Assembly (NCBI GenBank): GCA_002304925.1
Contig: DBPT01000006.1
Coordinates: 62,001 to 126,000 of the forward strand
Direction: 5' to 3'
Length of the DNA stretch: 64,000 nucleotides
From: Prolixibacteraceae bacterium UBA1413
GTDB taxonomy: Bacteria; Bacteroidota; Bacteroidia; Bacteroidales; Prolixibacteraceae
The position numbers were made by a program, and so were the translations under genes. Every line of letters starts with the position of its first letter. The stretch's first letter is position 1. The notes below the pieces were generated by a model. It was not told the DNA's origin and searched no databases. It saw only the letters and a program-made list of their open reading frames with translations. This document shows positions 46,110 to 54,233 of this stretch, piece by piece.

Positions 46110-47744
46110 TTACATCATTCCTCCCATTCCTCCGCCCATTCCGGGGTTGGGCATGGCAGGTTTATCTTCTTTGATTTCCACGATTACAGCCTCGGTGGTA
46201 AGTAGCATTCCGGCGATTGATGCGGCATTTTCCAGGGCCACCCTTGTCACTTTTGCGGGGTCGATGACGCCACCTTCGAAAAGATTCTGGTATTCACCCA
46301 CGCGCACATTGAATCCGAAGTCACCTTTGCCGTCGCGGACTTTCTGCACGATAACGGCGCCTTCTTTGCCGGCATTGTTGACGATCTGGCGAAGGGGTTC
46401 TTCGATGGCGCGTTTTACGATCTCGATGCCTGTCTGCTCATCGTCGTTTTCGACCTTAATCCCCTGGAGGGAATTGATAGCGCGGATATAGGCCACTCCG
46501 CCGCCGGGAACGATACCTTCCTCAACAGCGGCACGGGTTGCACTGAGTGCATCATGGACACGGTCTTTCTTTTCCTTCATTTCCATTTCGGAGGCAGCGC
46601 CCACGTAAATCACGGCCACACCACCCGCCAGTTTGGCAAGGCGTTCCTGCAACTTTTCACGGTCATAATCGGAAGTGGTCAGTTCGATCTGCTTTTTGAT
46701 CATCCCTACCCGGGAACTTATCAATTTGGATTCGCCATGACCGCCAACGATGGTGGTATTTTCCTTGTCAATGGTCACCCTTTCGGCGCGGCCCAGCATG
46801 TCAAGGGTGGTCTGTTCGAGTTTCATTCCCTTTTCTTCGGTGATTACATTACCACCCGTCAACACGGCTATATCTTCGAGCATCTCCTTGCGGCGGTCAC
46901 CAAAACCGGGGGCTTTCACCGCGGCTACCTTGAGGGCGCCACGCAACCTGTTGACAACCAAAGTCGCCAGGGCTTCGCCATCCACATCTTCGGCGATAAT
47001 CAGCAGCGGACGGGCACTTTGGGCGGTCTGCTCCAGCACCGGTAAAAGATCTTTCATGGTGCTGATCTTCTTGTCATGGATCAGAATATAGGGATTCTCC
47101 AGATCGGCTGACATTTTTTCAGTATCGGTCACGAAATAAGGGGAGATATATCCACGGTCAAACTGCATCCCCTCCACTACGTCAACATAGGTATCGGTGC
47201 CTTTCGATTCTTCAATGGTAATGACACCTTCTTTGTGGACTTTCTCCATGGCTTCGGCGATCAGCTTCCCGATCGTATCATCGTTGTTGGCTGAGACTTT
47301 GGCCACCGATTCGATTTTTGCATAGTCGTCACCGACGTTCTGGGATTGCGCTTTCAGGCTTTCTACCACCTTTTGAACGGCTTTGTCGATCCCACGCTTG
47401 AGGTCCATCGGATTCGCTCCGGCAGCAACATTCTTCAGTCCGACAGAAACGATCGCCTGCGCCAACACGGTGGCTGTCGTGGTTCCGTCACCTGCATCAT
47501 CACTGGTTTTGGATGCTACTTCCTTAACCATCTGAGCTCCCAGGTTTTCGTATGCATCTTCAAGTTCAATCTCTTTGGCGACCGTAACACCATCCTTGGT
47601 GATCTGAGGAGCACCAAATTTCTTCTCAATGACTACATTCCGGCCTTTCGGTCCCAGGGTAACCTTCACTGCATCTGCAAGCCTGTCTACGCCATTCTTT
47701 AAAAGATTGCGCGCTTCAATATTGTTTTTAATCTCTTTTGCCAT
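46110..47744 (-). CDS. groL: GroEL chaperonin
   Basis: 60-kDa chaperonin subunit (544 aa) forming the double ring that folds proteins with GroES. Motifs: TLGPKGRNV near 30, ATP-binding GDGTTTATVLAQ near 86, EEGIVPGGGVAYIRA near 404, and the flexible C-terminal MPNPGMGGGMGGMM. Complete and of standard length. Follows groES after 33 nt. Confidence 0.98.
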   Translation of the reverse strand: MAKEIKNNIEARNLLKNGVDRLADAVKVTLGPKGRNVVIEKKFGAPQITKDGVTVAKEIELEDAYENLGAQMVKEVASKTSDDAGDGTTTATVLAQAIVSVGLKNVAAGANPMDLKRGIDKAVQKVVESLKAQSQNVGDDYAKIESVAKVSANNDDTIGKLIAEAMEKVHKEGVITIEESKGTDTYVDVVEGMQFDRGYISPYFVTDTEKMSADLENPYILIHDKKISTMKDLLPVLEQTAQSARPLLIIAEDVDGEALATLVVNRLRGALKVAAVKAPGFGDRRKEMLEDIAVLTGGNVITEEKGMKLEQTTLDMLGRAERVTIDKENTTIVGGHGESKLISSRVGMIKKQIELTTSDYDREKLQERLAKLAGGVAVIYVGAASEMEMKEKKDRVHDALSATRAAVEEGIVPGGGVAYIRAINSLQGIKVENDDEQTGIEIVKRAIEEPLRQIVNNAGKEGAVIVQKVRDGKGDFGFNVRVGEYQNLFEGGVIDPAKVTRVALENAASIAGMLLTTEAVIVEIKEDKPAMPNPGMGGGMGGMM

Positions 47745-47777
47745 AATATCTTTCTTTTAAGTTTATTTTTCCTCAAA

Positions 47778-48056
47778 TTACTGAATGTAAAGGATATCGG
47801 TCTGCGACATAAGTAAATAATCAACACCGTCGAGGGTCAGGGTACTCCCCGAATACTTGCCGTAATAGACAGTGTCCCCTTTTTTCAGTTCCATAGGTTC
47901 ATCCTTTTTGGCAGCGCCTACCAGTACAACTGTTCCTACTTGTGGCTTTTCCTTTGCCGAATCAGGAATGATAATGCCGCTTGCTGTTTTTGTTTCAGCC
48001 TCCTGGGGTAATACAAGGATCTTCCCCGCGAGAATTTTACCTTTTAATTCTGTCAT
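47778..48056 (-). CDS. groS: GroES co-chaperonin
   Basis: 10-kDa lid protein of GroEL, 92 aa. Mobile-loop region ETKTASGIIIPDSAKEKPQVGTVVLVG and the C-terminal YGKYSGSTLTLDGVDYLLMSQTDILYI are characteristic. The ATG at 48056 gives the family length; the frame continues to 48125 but the extra 23 residues match nothing. A candidate promoter lies just upstream. Confidence 0.96.
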   Translation of the reverse strand: MTELKGKILAGKILVLPQEAETKTASGIIIPDSAKEKPQVGTVVLVGAAKKDEPMELKKGDTVYYGKYSGSTLTLDGVDYLLMSQTDILYIQ

Positions 48057-48077
48057 TGCTTCATTTTTATTGTTAGA

Positions 48078-48109
48078 CAAATGTTTTAAAATTTCACAAT
48101 CCCTGCCAA
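48078..48109 (-). promoter_or_regulatory. Candidate groESL promoter
   Basis: On the minus strand TTG (48107-48109) precedes AACATTTG (48078-48085) by 21 nt. The -7 element matches seven of eight positions. Leader would be about 15 nt. Confidence 0.35.
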
Positions 48110-48330
48110 TCATATTTTGTGCCAATCTGGAAAATTACGGACCTTGGCAATAGCGTTTGCCATTTTTTCACCCCAAGGGGTGGATCGGCACCGGGAAAAA
48201 GAATGTTAAATTCTGAGAATCTGAATTTTACGTTAACTGACAGATTCCATGACACTCTGACATAACAGGTGAGTTGCCTGCCCGGGAGCGAAGAAGGGGT
48301 CGGACTTCAAGTACCGGTATCAATTGAAAA

Positions 48331-48357
48331 GGCTGCCATGCGGGTTACATGGCAGCC
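48331..48357 (-). terminator. Terminator of secG
   Basis: A 10-bp perfect stem (GGCTGCCATG at 48331-48340, complement 48348-48357) with a 7-nt loop, followed on the minus strand by TTTTC. It lies 26 nt past the secG stop. Confidence 0.8.
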
Positions 48358-48383
48358 TCTCCATAGCTGATCAGGGAAAAATG

Positions 48384-48728
48384 TCAATTTCCAGAATCTC
48401 CGCTGTTTTCTTCCGGGACTGAGGTCGGAAATACGGGAACCTGGTTGGGATCGACAACATTGCTGATCTGTTCCTGGACCATTGATTGATCAGCACTTGC
48501 ACGATCACGGGGAATAAAGGCCGATCCCATAATGGCCAGCAGCAGCAAAGCCCCTGCCAGTGTCCATGTGGTCTTTTCCAGAAAATCGGCCGTCTTGCGA
48601 ACACCTGCAATCTGGGTGGATGCCTGGAAATTACTTGCCAGTCCGCCCCCCTTGGAGTTCTGAACCAATACAATGAGAACCAGCAAGACACATACAATGA
48701 ATATCAGGACGAGAATTAATGTGTACAT
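48384..48728 (-). CDS. secG: SecG, preprotein translocase subunit
   Basis: Small Sec translocon subunit of 114 aa that assists SecYE/SecA export. Two hydrophobic segments: TLILVLIFIVCVLLVLIVLV at the N-terminus and TWTLAGALLLLAIMGSAF near 51-68, separated by QNSKGGGLAS, the conserved SecG loop. The acidic C-terminal tail is longer than in E. coli. Last gene of the sigma-54 regulator-lptE-TPR-secG group. Confidence 0.93.
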   Translation of the reverse strand: MYTLILVLIFIVCVLLVLIVLVQNSKGGGLASNFQASTQIAGVRKTADFLEKTTWTLAGALLLLAIMGSAFIPRDRASADQSMVQEQISNVVDPNQVPVFPTSVPEENSGDSGN

Positions 48729-48739
48729 TTTCGCAACTA

Positions 48740-49351
48740 TTAATGGTTCATTTTCTTTTTCACTTCTTCAATGCGGGCTGCAAAGTAAATACTTTTTCCC
48801 GGAATTCTCAAACTTAATTTGTTAAAAGCTTCGATGGCTTCTTCATATTTGGATTGGCTCACCAGTAATTCCGCAAAAGTCAGTGTGATGATTTCGTCAT
48901 TGGGTTCTGTTGCTTTCTCGGCAAGATCAATCCCGGATTTGGGGCTTGCGTCGCCTGGCAGATTTTGAAAGGTAGCCCCGTTTTCCAAAAACTGTTCTAT
49001 CAGCCTGAGTTTTCCGGAGCCTTCCTGATTTCCTGCGACAGAAGACCCCGTCTCACCCCCCCCGAGGTCTGAGGCCAGGTATTCCCCGCCGAAACTGGAG
49101 TTCTGCGGATATACATTCCGGTTGCCTTCCAGCAACCTTTTCAGCCGTTTTCTGTCATTGCAACGAAGAGCGACGGTCAGCAAAAGGAGATCATAATCAG
49201 GATGGTTGAGGAGTTTCAGATTCTTGAGGTACAACATCCACCCCTCCCGGAACCACGGGAAATCACCAACCATCTGCTTCAGTGCGGGAAGCGTGGCATC
49301 ACCGAGCCTCTCAGTGTCCCCGTATAATCTGAAAAATTCAGCTGCTTTCAT
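48740..49351 (-). CDS. Conserved TPR-like protein of the lptE-secG cluster
   Basis: Cytoplasmic-looking protein of 203 aa with helical repeats; the C-terminal part (AELLVSQSKYEEAIEAFNKLSLRIPGKS) is a recognisable tetratricopeptide unit. No signal peptide and no named function. The start overlaps the lptE stop (TAATG), and secG follows after 11 nt, so it is co-expressed with envelope genes. Confidence 0.75.
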   Translation of the reverse strand: MKAAEFFRLYGDTERLGDATLPALKQMVGDFPWFREGWMLYLKNLKLLNHPDYDLLLLTVALRCNDRKRLKRLLEGNRNVYPQNSSFGGEYLASDLGGGETGSSVAGNQEGSGKLRLIEQFLENGATFQNLPGDASPKSGIDLAEKATEPNDEIITLTFAELLVSQSKYEEAIEAFNKLSLRIPGKSIYFAARIEEVKKKMNH

Positions 49352-49881
49352 TACCAGTTGGCTATCGTTGCATTGAAGATATCATCCAGCAGTTTTTCAA
49401 GGATTTCAGGGACTATGTTGCTTTCCACATCATTCAGACTCAGGGAGCTGGAGAAATCCTCGTAGGCAGAAAAGGTGCGGTCGAAATCCGCCTCATGGTC
49501 TTTATTGTTGGTATATTTCAGCCTGATGGTCACGGTAAGCCGGTTTTGGGCTGCCAGGTCCTCCTTTTGAATGGCCATAGGCCTTACTGCATAATCGGTA
49601 ATCTGCCCTTCGAAAACCAGATCTCCGTTTTCGGCTTCCTCTTTCAGGGAGGTCTGCCTGAGCATTTTTTCCTTCAGTTTCTCCGTCAGGTCATTGCTGA
49701 GGGTCGGATTGACCAGCCGGGCCCTGTTGGGAAAGTAATAAACGGAGAATGTTTTTACATCGGCCGAAATGTTGGCCCCTGTGAAACTGTAACTGACTTT
49801 ACATCCGGGCAGCCACAGGGCGGCGATGAAGATCATCAGGAGAGCTGCCCTCCGGCCATTGGGTATAATCACATCGGTCAT
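49351..49881 (-). CDS. lptE: LptE-like LPS-assembly lipoprotein
   Basis: Outer-membrane lipoprotein of 176 aa that plugs the LptD barrel during LPS insertion. Signal region RRAALLMIFIAALWLPGC ends in a lipobox at Cys27, followed by KVSYSFTGANI and a beta/alpha body with FPNRARLVNPTLSNDLTEKLKEK, the usual LptE helix. Short and divergent as the family is; the lipoprotein signal and the secG neighbourhood, known in Bacteroidota, support the call. LptD is not in this window. Confidence 0.85.
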   Translation of the reverse strand: MTDVIIPNGRRAALLMIFIAALWLPGCKVSYSFTGANISADVKTFSVYYFPNRARLVNPTLSNDLTEKLKEKMLRQTSLKEEAENGDLVFEGQITDYAVRPMAIQKEDLAAQNRLTVTIRLKYTNNKDHEADFDRTFSAYEDFSSSLSLNDVESNIVPEILEKLLDDIFNATIANW

Positions 49882-49884
49882 AGG

Positions 49885-51114
49885 TCAGGCATTGATGTTG
49901 TACTCCTTGATTTTCCGGTAGAGAGTGCGCTCTGAGATGCCAAGTTCCTGGGCGGCGAATTTCCTTTTTCCGCCATGTTTCTCCAGCGCTTTCCTGATCA
50001 GTTCAATCTCTTTGTCTTCCAAAGAGAGGGATTCTTCAACGAACTCCTCGGTATCCTGGATGTTAACCTTTTCAAAATGATCAATCTTCAGGGAAGGCGC
50101 TGTCTTCTTTTCAGTCACCACCGCCACATCGTCATGGTAAAGATTTCTTATAATGTGGGCATGCTCTTCCGCCATTATATCCCCTTCACGATCCTTCATA
50201 ATACCAAGAACGAGTTTTTTGAGATCGTTAACATCTTTCTTCATATCGAAAAGAACCTGGTAGAGGATTTCCCTTTCACTGGAAAAGTTCTTTTCAAAGG
50301 GATTCGACACCAGGGCAGGCAGGTTTTTCCTTTCATCATGAGGCAGGTATTTCCTCAGGATCGCACCGGTAATGTTGCGGTTGGGTTCGATAATGGAAAT
50401 TTGCTCTGTGATGTTTTTCAACTGCCTGACATTTCCCGGCCAGTGGTAACCGGCAAGGATCATTTGTGCATCCTCTTCAAGACGGATGGGGGGCATTCGG
50501 TATTTTTCGGCAAAATCGGAAGCGAATTTACGGAAAAGGAGGTAAATGTCGTCGCTCCGGTGACGCAACGGATGGACGATGATGGGCACCGTATTAAGCC
50601 GGTAGAAAAGGTCTTCGCGGAATCTCCCCGTGTTGATGGCCATGGCCAGATCCATGTTGGTGGCAGCAATTACCCTGACATTGGTTTTCAGGACTTTGGA
50701 GGAACCCACCTTGATGAATTCACCTGTTTCAAGGACCCTGAGCAACCTCACCTGGGTCGCGAGTGGCAGTTCACCGATCTCATCGAGGAAAATGGTTCCA
50801 CCGTCAGCCTCTTCAAAATATCCTTTCCGGTCGGACAAAGCACCTGTAAAGGCTCCCTTTTCATGACCGAATAACTCGGAATCTATTGTTCCTTCGGGTA
50901 TGGCGCCGCAGTTTACGGCAATATACTTTCCATGTTTGCGGGCTGAATGATAATGGATGATCTGCGGAAAAATCTCCTTTCCCGTTCCGCTTTCCCCCGT
51001 AATCAGCACTGTGAGGTCGGTGGGCGCCACCTGAACGGCCACCTCGATAGCCCGGTTCAGGTCGGGCGAGTTGCCGATTATCCCAAAACGCTGTTTGATA
51101 GCCTGTACATCCAT
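49885..51114 (-). CDS. Sigma-54-dependent transcriptional activator without receiver domain
   Basis: AAA+ enhancer-binding protein of 409 aa. Walker A is TGESGTGKE near 42, the sigma-54 contact loop is HEKGAFTGA near 86, Walker B is GGTIFLDEIGEL, and the arginine-finger region is RFREDLFYRLN. A C-terminal Fis-type helix-turn-helix (KRKFAAQELGISERTLYRKIKEY) binds DNA. There is no N-terminal receiver or sensor domain, so control must come from elsewhere, as with PspF. I use the ATG at 51114, since the extension to 51324 would run through intergenic sequence. lptE follows after 3 nt. Confidence 0.93.
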   Translation of the reverse strand: MDVQAIKQRFGIIGNSPDLNRAIEVAVQVAPTDLTVLITGESGTGKEIFPQIIHYHSARKHGKYIAVNCGAIPEGTIDSELFGHEKGAFTGALSDRKGYFEEADGGTIFLDEIGELPLATQVRLLRVLETGEFIKVGSSKVLKTNVRVIAATNMDLAMAINTGRFREDLFYRLNTVPIIVHPLRHRSDDIYLLFRKFASDFAEKYRMPPIRLEEDAQMILAGYHWPGNVRQLKNITEQISIIEPNRNITGAILRKYLPHDERKNLPALVSNPFEKNFSSEREILYQVLFDMKKDVNDLKKLVLGIMKDREGDIMAEEHAHIIRNLYHDDVAVVTEKKTAPSLKIDHFEKVNIQDTEEFVEESLSLEDKEIELIRKALEKHGGKRKFAAQELGISERTLYRKIKEYNINA

Positions 51115-51131
51115 AATTTCCCGAAAGTCTG

Positions 51132-51139
51132 CAAATTTA
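51132..51139 (-). promoter_or_regulatory. Candidate -7 element for the sigma-54 activator
   Basis: TAAATTTG on the minus strand fits TAnnTTTG exactly and lies 17 nt before the chosen ATG at 51114. The -33 region is poor. Confidence 0.35.
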
Positions 51140-51198
51140 CGATTTTTCGGCGGAATTGTTTCCCCAAAGGCTATTTTACAACTTAATAAAGGAAAAGG

Positions 51199-51206
51199 TA
51201 TATTTG
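51199..51206 (+). promoter_or_regulatory. Candidate -7 element for the kdsB leader
   Basis: TATATTTG fits TAnnTTTG. A start near 51213 would give kdsB a 5' leader of about 170 nt, which contains the nested inverted repeats at 51232-51333. The -33 match is weak. Confidence 0.35.
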
Positions 51207-51231
51207 TCCAGGATAAATTCGTGCCTGATGA

Positions 51232-51353
51232 AATGACCATACGCGATGATCCACCAACCGAAATGAAATTGCGAAGCGGTTCTTTGCGACCGCTGAAACG
51301 GATAATAGCCGCAACAATAACCACATGGTCATTACTTGTGTTTCACTAAGTGA
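51232..51353 (+). ncRNA. Possible structured leader or small RNA upstream of kdsB
   Basis: Three perfect, mutually nested complementary pairs: AATGACCAT (51232-51240) with ATGGTCATT (51325-51333), TTGCG (51269-51273) with CGCAA (51310-51314), and AGCGGT (51275-51280) with ACCGCT (51289-51294). A separate small hairpin TTCACT-A-AGTGAA follows at 51341-51353. No convincing ORF covers the region. It matches no riboswitch class I know, and no terminator or alternative anti-terminator is evident. It could be a kdsB leader, an independent small RNA or chance. Confidence 0.35.
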
Positions 51354-51380
51354 ACCATTACAACATAATAATTTAAGCAG

Positions 51381-52115
51381 ATGAAACCTATTGTCATCAT
51401 TCCCGCCAGGTATCACTCCTCCCGGTTTTTAGGGAAACCCCTGGCCCTGATTCACGGAAAACCGATGATTCAACGGGTGGTAGAAAAGGTAAAACCGGCC
51501 GTTGCAGAGGTGTGGGTCGCTACCGACCATGAGGAAATTGCCAGTACCGTCAGGGAATTCGGCGGAAATGTCGTGATGACCTCCCCCCTCCATACCAGCG
51601 GAACCGATCGTTGTGCCGAAGCCGCCCGGATCCTCTCTTCCGAAACCGACTTCGATGTGGTTATCAATGTTCAGGGGGACGAACCTTTTATCTCACCCCG
51701 GCAAATTGCCGAATTGACGGCGTGCTTCACTCCGGGGGTTCAGATAGTGACCCTTGTCCGGAAAATCAAGGATCCTGACGAACTCGCAAATCCTAACAAA
51801 CCCAAGGTGGTTATCGGGGCAAATGGCGATGCGATTTACTTCAGCAGGTCGGTCATCCCCCATGTCCGGGGTATAGAAGTCCGCGACTGGCTGAACCATC
51901 ATACTTTCTGGGCGCATGTCGGCCTGTACGGTTATCTGAAGGGTGTTTTACAGGAAATCACCCTGCTCCCCCCCGGGGAACTGGAAACCGCAGAATCGCT
52001 GGAACAACTGCGCTGGTTAGAAAACGGCTACCGGATCAAGGTCGCAGAAACCCTCTACGCCGGTTTCGGAATCGACACGCCCGAAGATCTAGCACGTGCC
52101 ATGCAACTTTTTTGA
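51381..52115 (+). CDS. kdsB: KdsB, CMP-Kdo synthetase
   Basis: Cytidylyltransferase (244 aa) activating Kdo with CTP for addition to lipid A. IPARYHSSRFLGKPL at residues 6-20 binds CTP, NVQGDEPFIS near 95 provides metal-binding Asp, and ARAMQ ends the protein as in other KdsB. Standard length. It is divergent from the sigma-54 activator, with LPS-transport gene lptE beyond it, so LPS functions flank this promoter region. Confidence 0.95.
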   Translation: MKPIVIIPARYHSSRFLGKPLALIHGKPMIQRVVEKVKPAVAEVWVATDHEEIASTVREFGGNVVMTSPLHTSGTDRCAEAARILSSETDFDVVINVQGDEPFISPRQIAELTACFTPGVQIVTLVRKIKDPDELANPNKPKVVIGANGDAIYFSRSVIPHVRGIEVRDWLNHHTFWAHVGLYGYLKGVLQEITLLPPGELETAESLEQLRWLENGYRIKVAETLYAGFGIDTPEDLARAMQLF

Positions 52116-52144
52116 ATTATTTCCGTCTAAACAAAAAAAGGCAT

Positions 52145-52152
52145 TATATTTG
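52145..52152 (+). promoter_or_regulatory. Candidate -7 element for the sorting-domain protein gene
   Basis: TATATTTG fits TAnnTTTG and lies 28 nt before the ATG at 52181, downstream of an A-rich tract. The -33 element is weak. Confidence 0.4.
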
Positions 52153-52180
52153 TATGCTAGTTTGTTCTGTATATTAAGGT

Positions 52181-52555
52181 ATGAAGAAGTTTTTGATATC
52201 CTTTTTGCTGATGGTTGCAGTTTTCTGTCTGGCTGTAAGGGCAGAATCCGGCAGTAAACCCGATGGTTCCGGAACCATGGGGAATGAGGCTGCCTTCAGC
52301 TCCCTGGATGTCAAAGTCTTCCCCAATCCGGTGCTTAACAAGCAGTTCACCCTGGAACTCAGCAACCGATATCTGCAGGAGATCAGGATCACCAATATCG
52401 TGGGAATGCAGGTATATTACAGGAAATTCACCGCGCCGGTAACCAAATACCAGGTATTCCTCGATCAGCTTCCCGACGGGATTTATCTCTTAAAAGTCAG
52501 CTCCTCGGAAAACCTGGCAAAAACGGTTAAGTTACTGGTTCGCAGCGGGAAATAA
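52181..52555 (+). CDS. Small exported protein consisting mainly of a T9SS sorting domain
   Basis: Protein of 124 aa. Signal peptide MKKFLISFLLMVAVFCLAV to about residue 23, a short linker, then a type A C-terminal sorting domain from about residue 43: VKVFPNPVLNKQFTLEL, the central ITNIVGMQVYY and LPDGIYLLKV. Such domains target passengers to the type IX secretion system and are removed on export. Here there is almost no passenger, about 20 residues. A candidate promoter precedes it; it converges on the HerA-like gene, 10 nt away. Confidence 0.8.
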   Translation: MKKFLISFLLMVAVFCLAVRAESGSKPDGSGTMGNEAAFSSLDVKVFPNPVLNKQFTLELSNRYLQEIRITNIVGMQVYYRKFTAPVTKYQVFLDQLPDGIYLLKVSSSENLAKTVKLLVRSGK

Positions 52556-52565
52556 CCCACGCTGC

Positions 52566-54098
52566 TCATCTCCTGCTCAATCCCAATGCCCCGAGCACTC
52601 CCCGAGTTACTTCCCTGGCTACGGTACGGGTAAGGGGGCTTTTCATGATTCTCTCAAAAGTGGACACTTGCCTGGTTGACCGGCTGCGCGTGGTGGATCC
52701 TTGGGTTCCGGCCTTTCTCCTTGCCTTTTCCTCCAGCGCATCCTGTTCTTCCATCTTTTCCAGCAGGATCTCATGAGCGCTCTCGCGGTCTATGTCCCGG
52801 TTGTAGTGACTGATAAGTTCCGACCTGTGTACGATATCTCCGATCTCATCCCGTGTCAGCACATCCATCCTCGAAAAGGGAGGCCGCATGAGGGTATGCA
52901 CAAGTTCGGCAGGCATCCCTTTGTCATTGAGCACTGTAACCATCGCTTCACCTGTCCCCATCTTCATAATCAGCTCATCGGCGACATAAAAATCGGAAAC
53001 CGGATAATTCTCCGCCGCCAGTTTAATGGCCTTCCTGTCGCGGGCGGTAAAGGCGCGCAGGGCATGCTGCACCTTCAGCCCCAGCTGTCCCAGCACCTCG
53101 GCGGGAATATCATCGGGCGACTGGGTCACAAGAATGATCCCCACCCCTTTGGAACGAATCAGCTTCACGGTAATCTCAAATTGATCAAGCAAGGTTTTGG
53201 TGGCATTCCTGAAGATCAGGTGGGCTTCATCAAAGAAAATCACCAGCTCAGGCTTGTCAACGTCTCCCTTCTCCGGCATTTTCTGAAATATTTCGGCCAG
53301 CATGCACAGCATAAAGGTGCTGAACATGGCCGTACTGCTCTGAATATCGGTCACCCGTAAAATATTGACCATTCCGTTCCCCTCCCGGTCCTTCCGCATC
53401 AGATCGAAAATGTCGAACGAAGGCTCGCCGAAAAAGCGCGCCGCCCCCTGCTGCTCCAGACTGGTGATGCTTCGCATGATGGTCCCTGCCGAAGTGGTCT
53501 GGAAAAAACCGTAATTCTTCTGAAATTCTGCCTTCCCGTCTTCCTGGATATATTTCAAAACCGTCTTCAGGTCTTCGATATCAAGAAGGGGCAACCTTTT
53601 GTCATCGCAATATTTAAAAACCATGGATAGAATCCCCGTCTGGTTTTCATTCAAATCCAGAATCTTTCCCAACAGGATGGGTCCGAATTCCGACACGGTG
53701 GCCTTCAACCTGACTCCCGGCTCATCGCTGATGGTCATCAATTCGGATGGATACCCTTTGGGCTTCCATTCGAGCCCGATCAGCTTCGACCGTTTTTCAA
53801 CCACTGGATTCATGGCTCCTGGAGCAGCAATTCCGCTCAGGTCCCCCTTAACGTCCATCACCAGGACCGGCACCCCTGCATCGGACAATCCCTCGGCAAT
53901 CAGCTGTAGCGATTTTGTTTTTCCGGTACCGGTAGCGCCGGCGATCAATCCGTGCCGGTTCATGGTTTTCAAAGGTACACGCACCTGGCATCCGGTCTCC
54001 TGGTCATCCCCCCAAATGGCCGACCCCAGGAGAAGAGATTCCCCTTTAAAGGAATAACTGCTTTTTATCGCTTCGATAAATTTCTCTTTCGCTTCCAT
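52566..54098 (-). CDS. HerA-like ATPase (DUF853)
   Basis: P-loop ATPase of 510 aa. Walker A GATGTGKTKS near residue 54, Walker B in LVIFFDEAHLIF near 285, and ILVTQSPDDIP near 325 as sensor region. A basic Arg/Ser-rich stretch (RRKAGTQGSTTRSRSTRQVS) near the C-terminus precedes the last helix. This is the cytosolic DUF853 branch of HerA/FtsK-type motors, linked to DNA translocation only by homology. No nuclease partner (NurA, SIR2) is adjacent, so it is not evidently part of a defence pair. Confidence 0.88.
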   Translation of the reverse strand: MEAKEKFIEAIKSSYSFKGESLLLGSAIWGDDQETGCQVRVPLKTMNRHGLIAGATGTGKTKSLQLIAEGLSDAGVPVLVMDVKGDLSGIAAPGAMNPVVEKRSKLIGLEWKPKGYPSELMTISDEPGVRLKATVSEFGPILLGKILDLNENQTGILSMVFKYCDDKRLPLLDIEDLKTVLKYIQEDGKAEFQKNYGFFQTTSAGTIMRSITSLEQQGAARFFGEPSFDIFDLMRKDREGNGMVNILRVTDIQSSTAMFSTFMLCMLAEIFQKMPEKGDVDKPELVIFFDEAHLIFRNATKTLLDQFEITVKLIRSKGVGIILVTQSPDDIPAEVLGQLGLKVQHALRAFTARDRKAIKLAAENYPVSDFYVADELIMKMGTGEAMVTVLNDKGMPAELVHTLMRPPFSRMDVLTRDEIGDIVHRSELISHYNRDIDRESAHEILLEKMEEQDALEEKARRKAGTQGSTTRSRSTRQVSTFERIMKSPLTRTVAREVTRGVLGALGLSRR

Positions 54099-54233
54099 AA
54101 CTACTGATTTTCGTTAACTGGTGAGACAAAAATAACCAATTCTGCCGATCATCATCTCAGAGAATCCATTTTCATGGAGCCGAAGGGAGATTATTGACCG
54201 GCAAATTATTATTTTTACAAACAAATCGACAAT

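Larger units (their letters stand above)
48057..48383. other. Intergenic region between groES and secG
   Basis: 327 nt without a gene. It holds a candidate groESL promoter near its left end and the secG terminator near its right end. Between them are short inverted repeats, CACCCC-AA-GGGGTG at 48169-48182 and a GAATCTG/CAGATTC pair, but neither has a T-run or clear role. I see no CIRCE element (TTAGCACTC-N9-GAGTGCTAA) and no small ORF worth calling. Confidence 0.7.

Noticed and set aside
48169..48182. Hairpin CACCCC-AA-GGGGTG as a terminator or CIRCE-like operator
   Set aside because: The loop is only 2 nt, no T-run follows on either exit, and the sequence does not resemble CIRCE.
51115..51324. 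N-terminal extension of the sigma-54 activator
   Set aside because: The 70 extra residues match no receiver or sensor domain and cover a region with promoter-like elements and inverted repeats.
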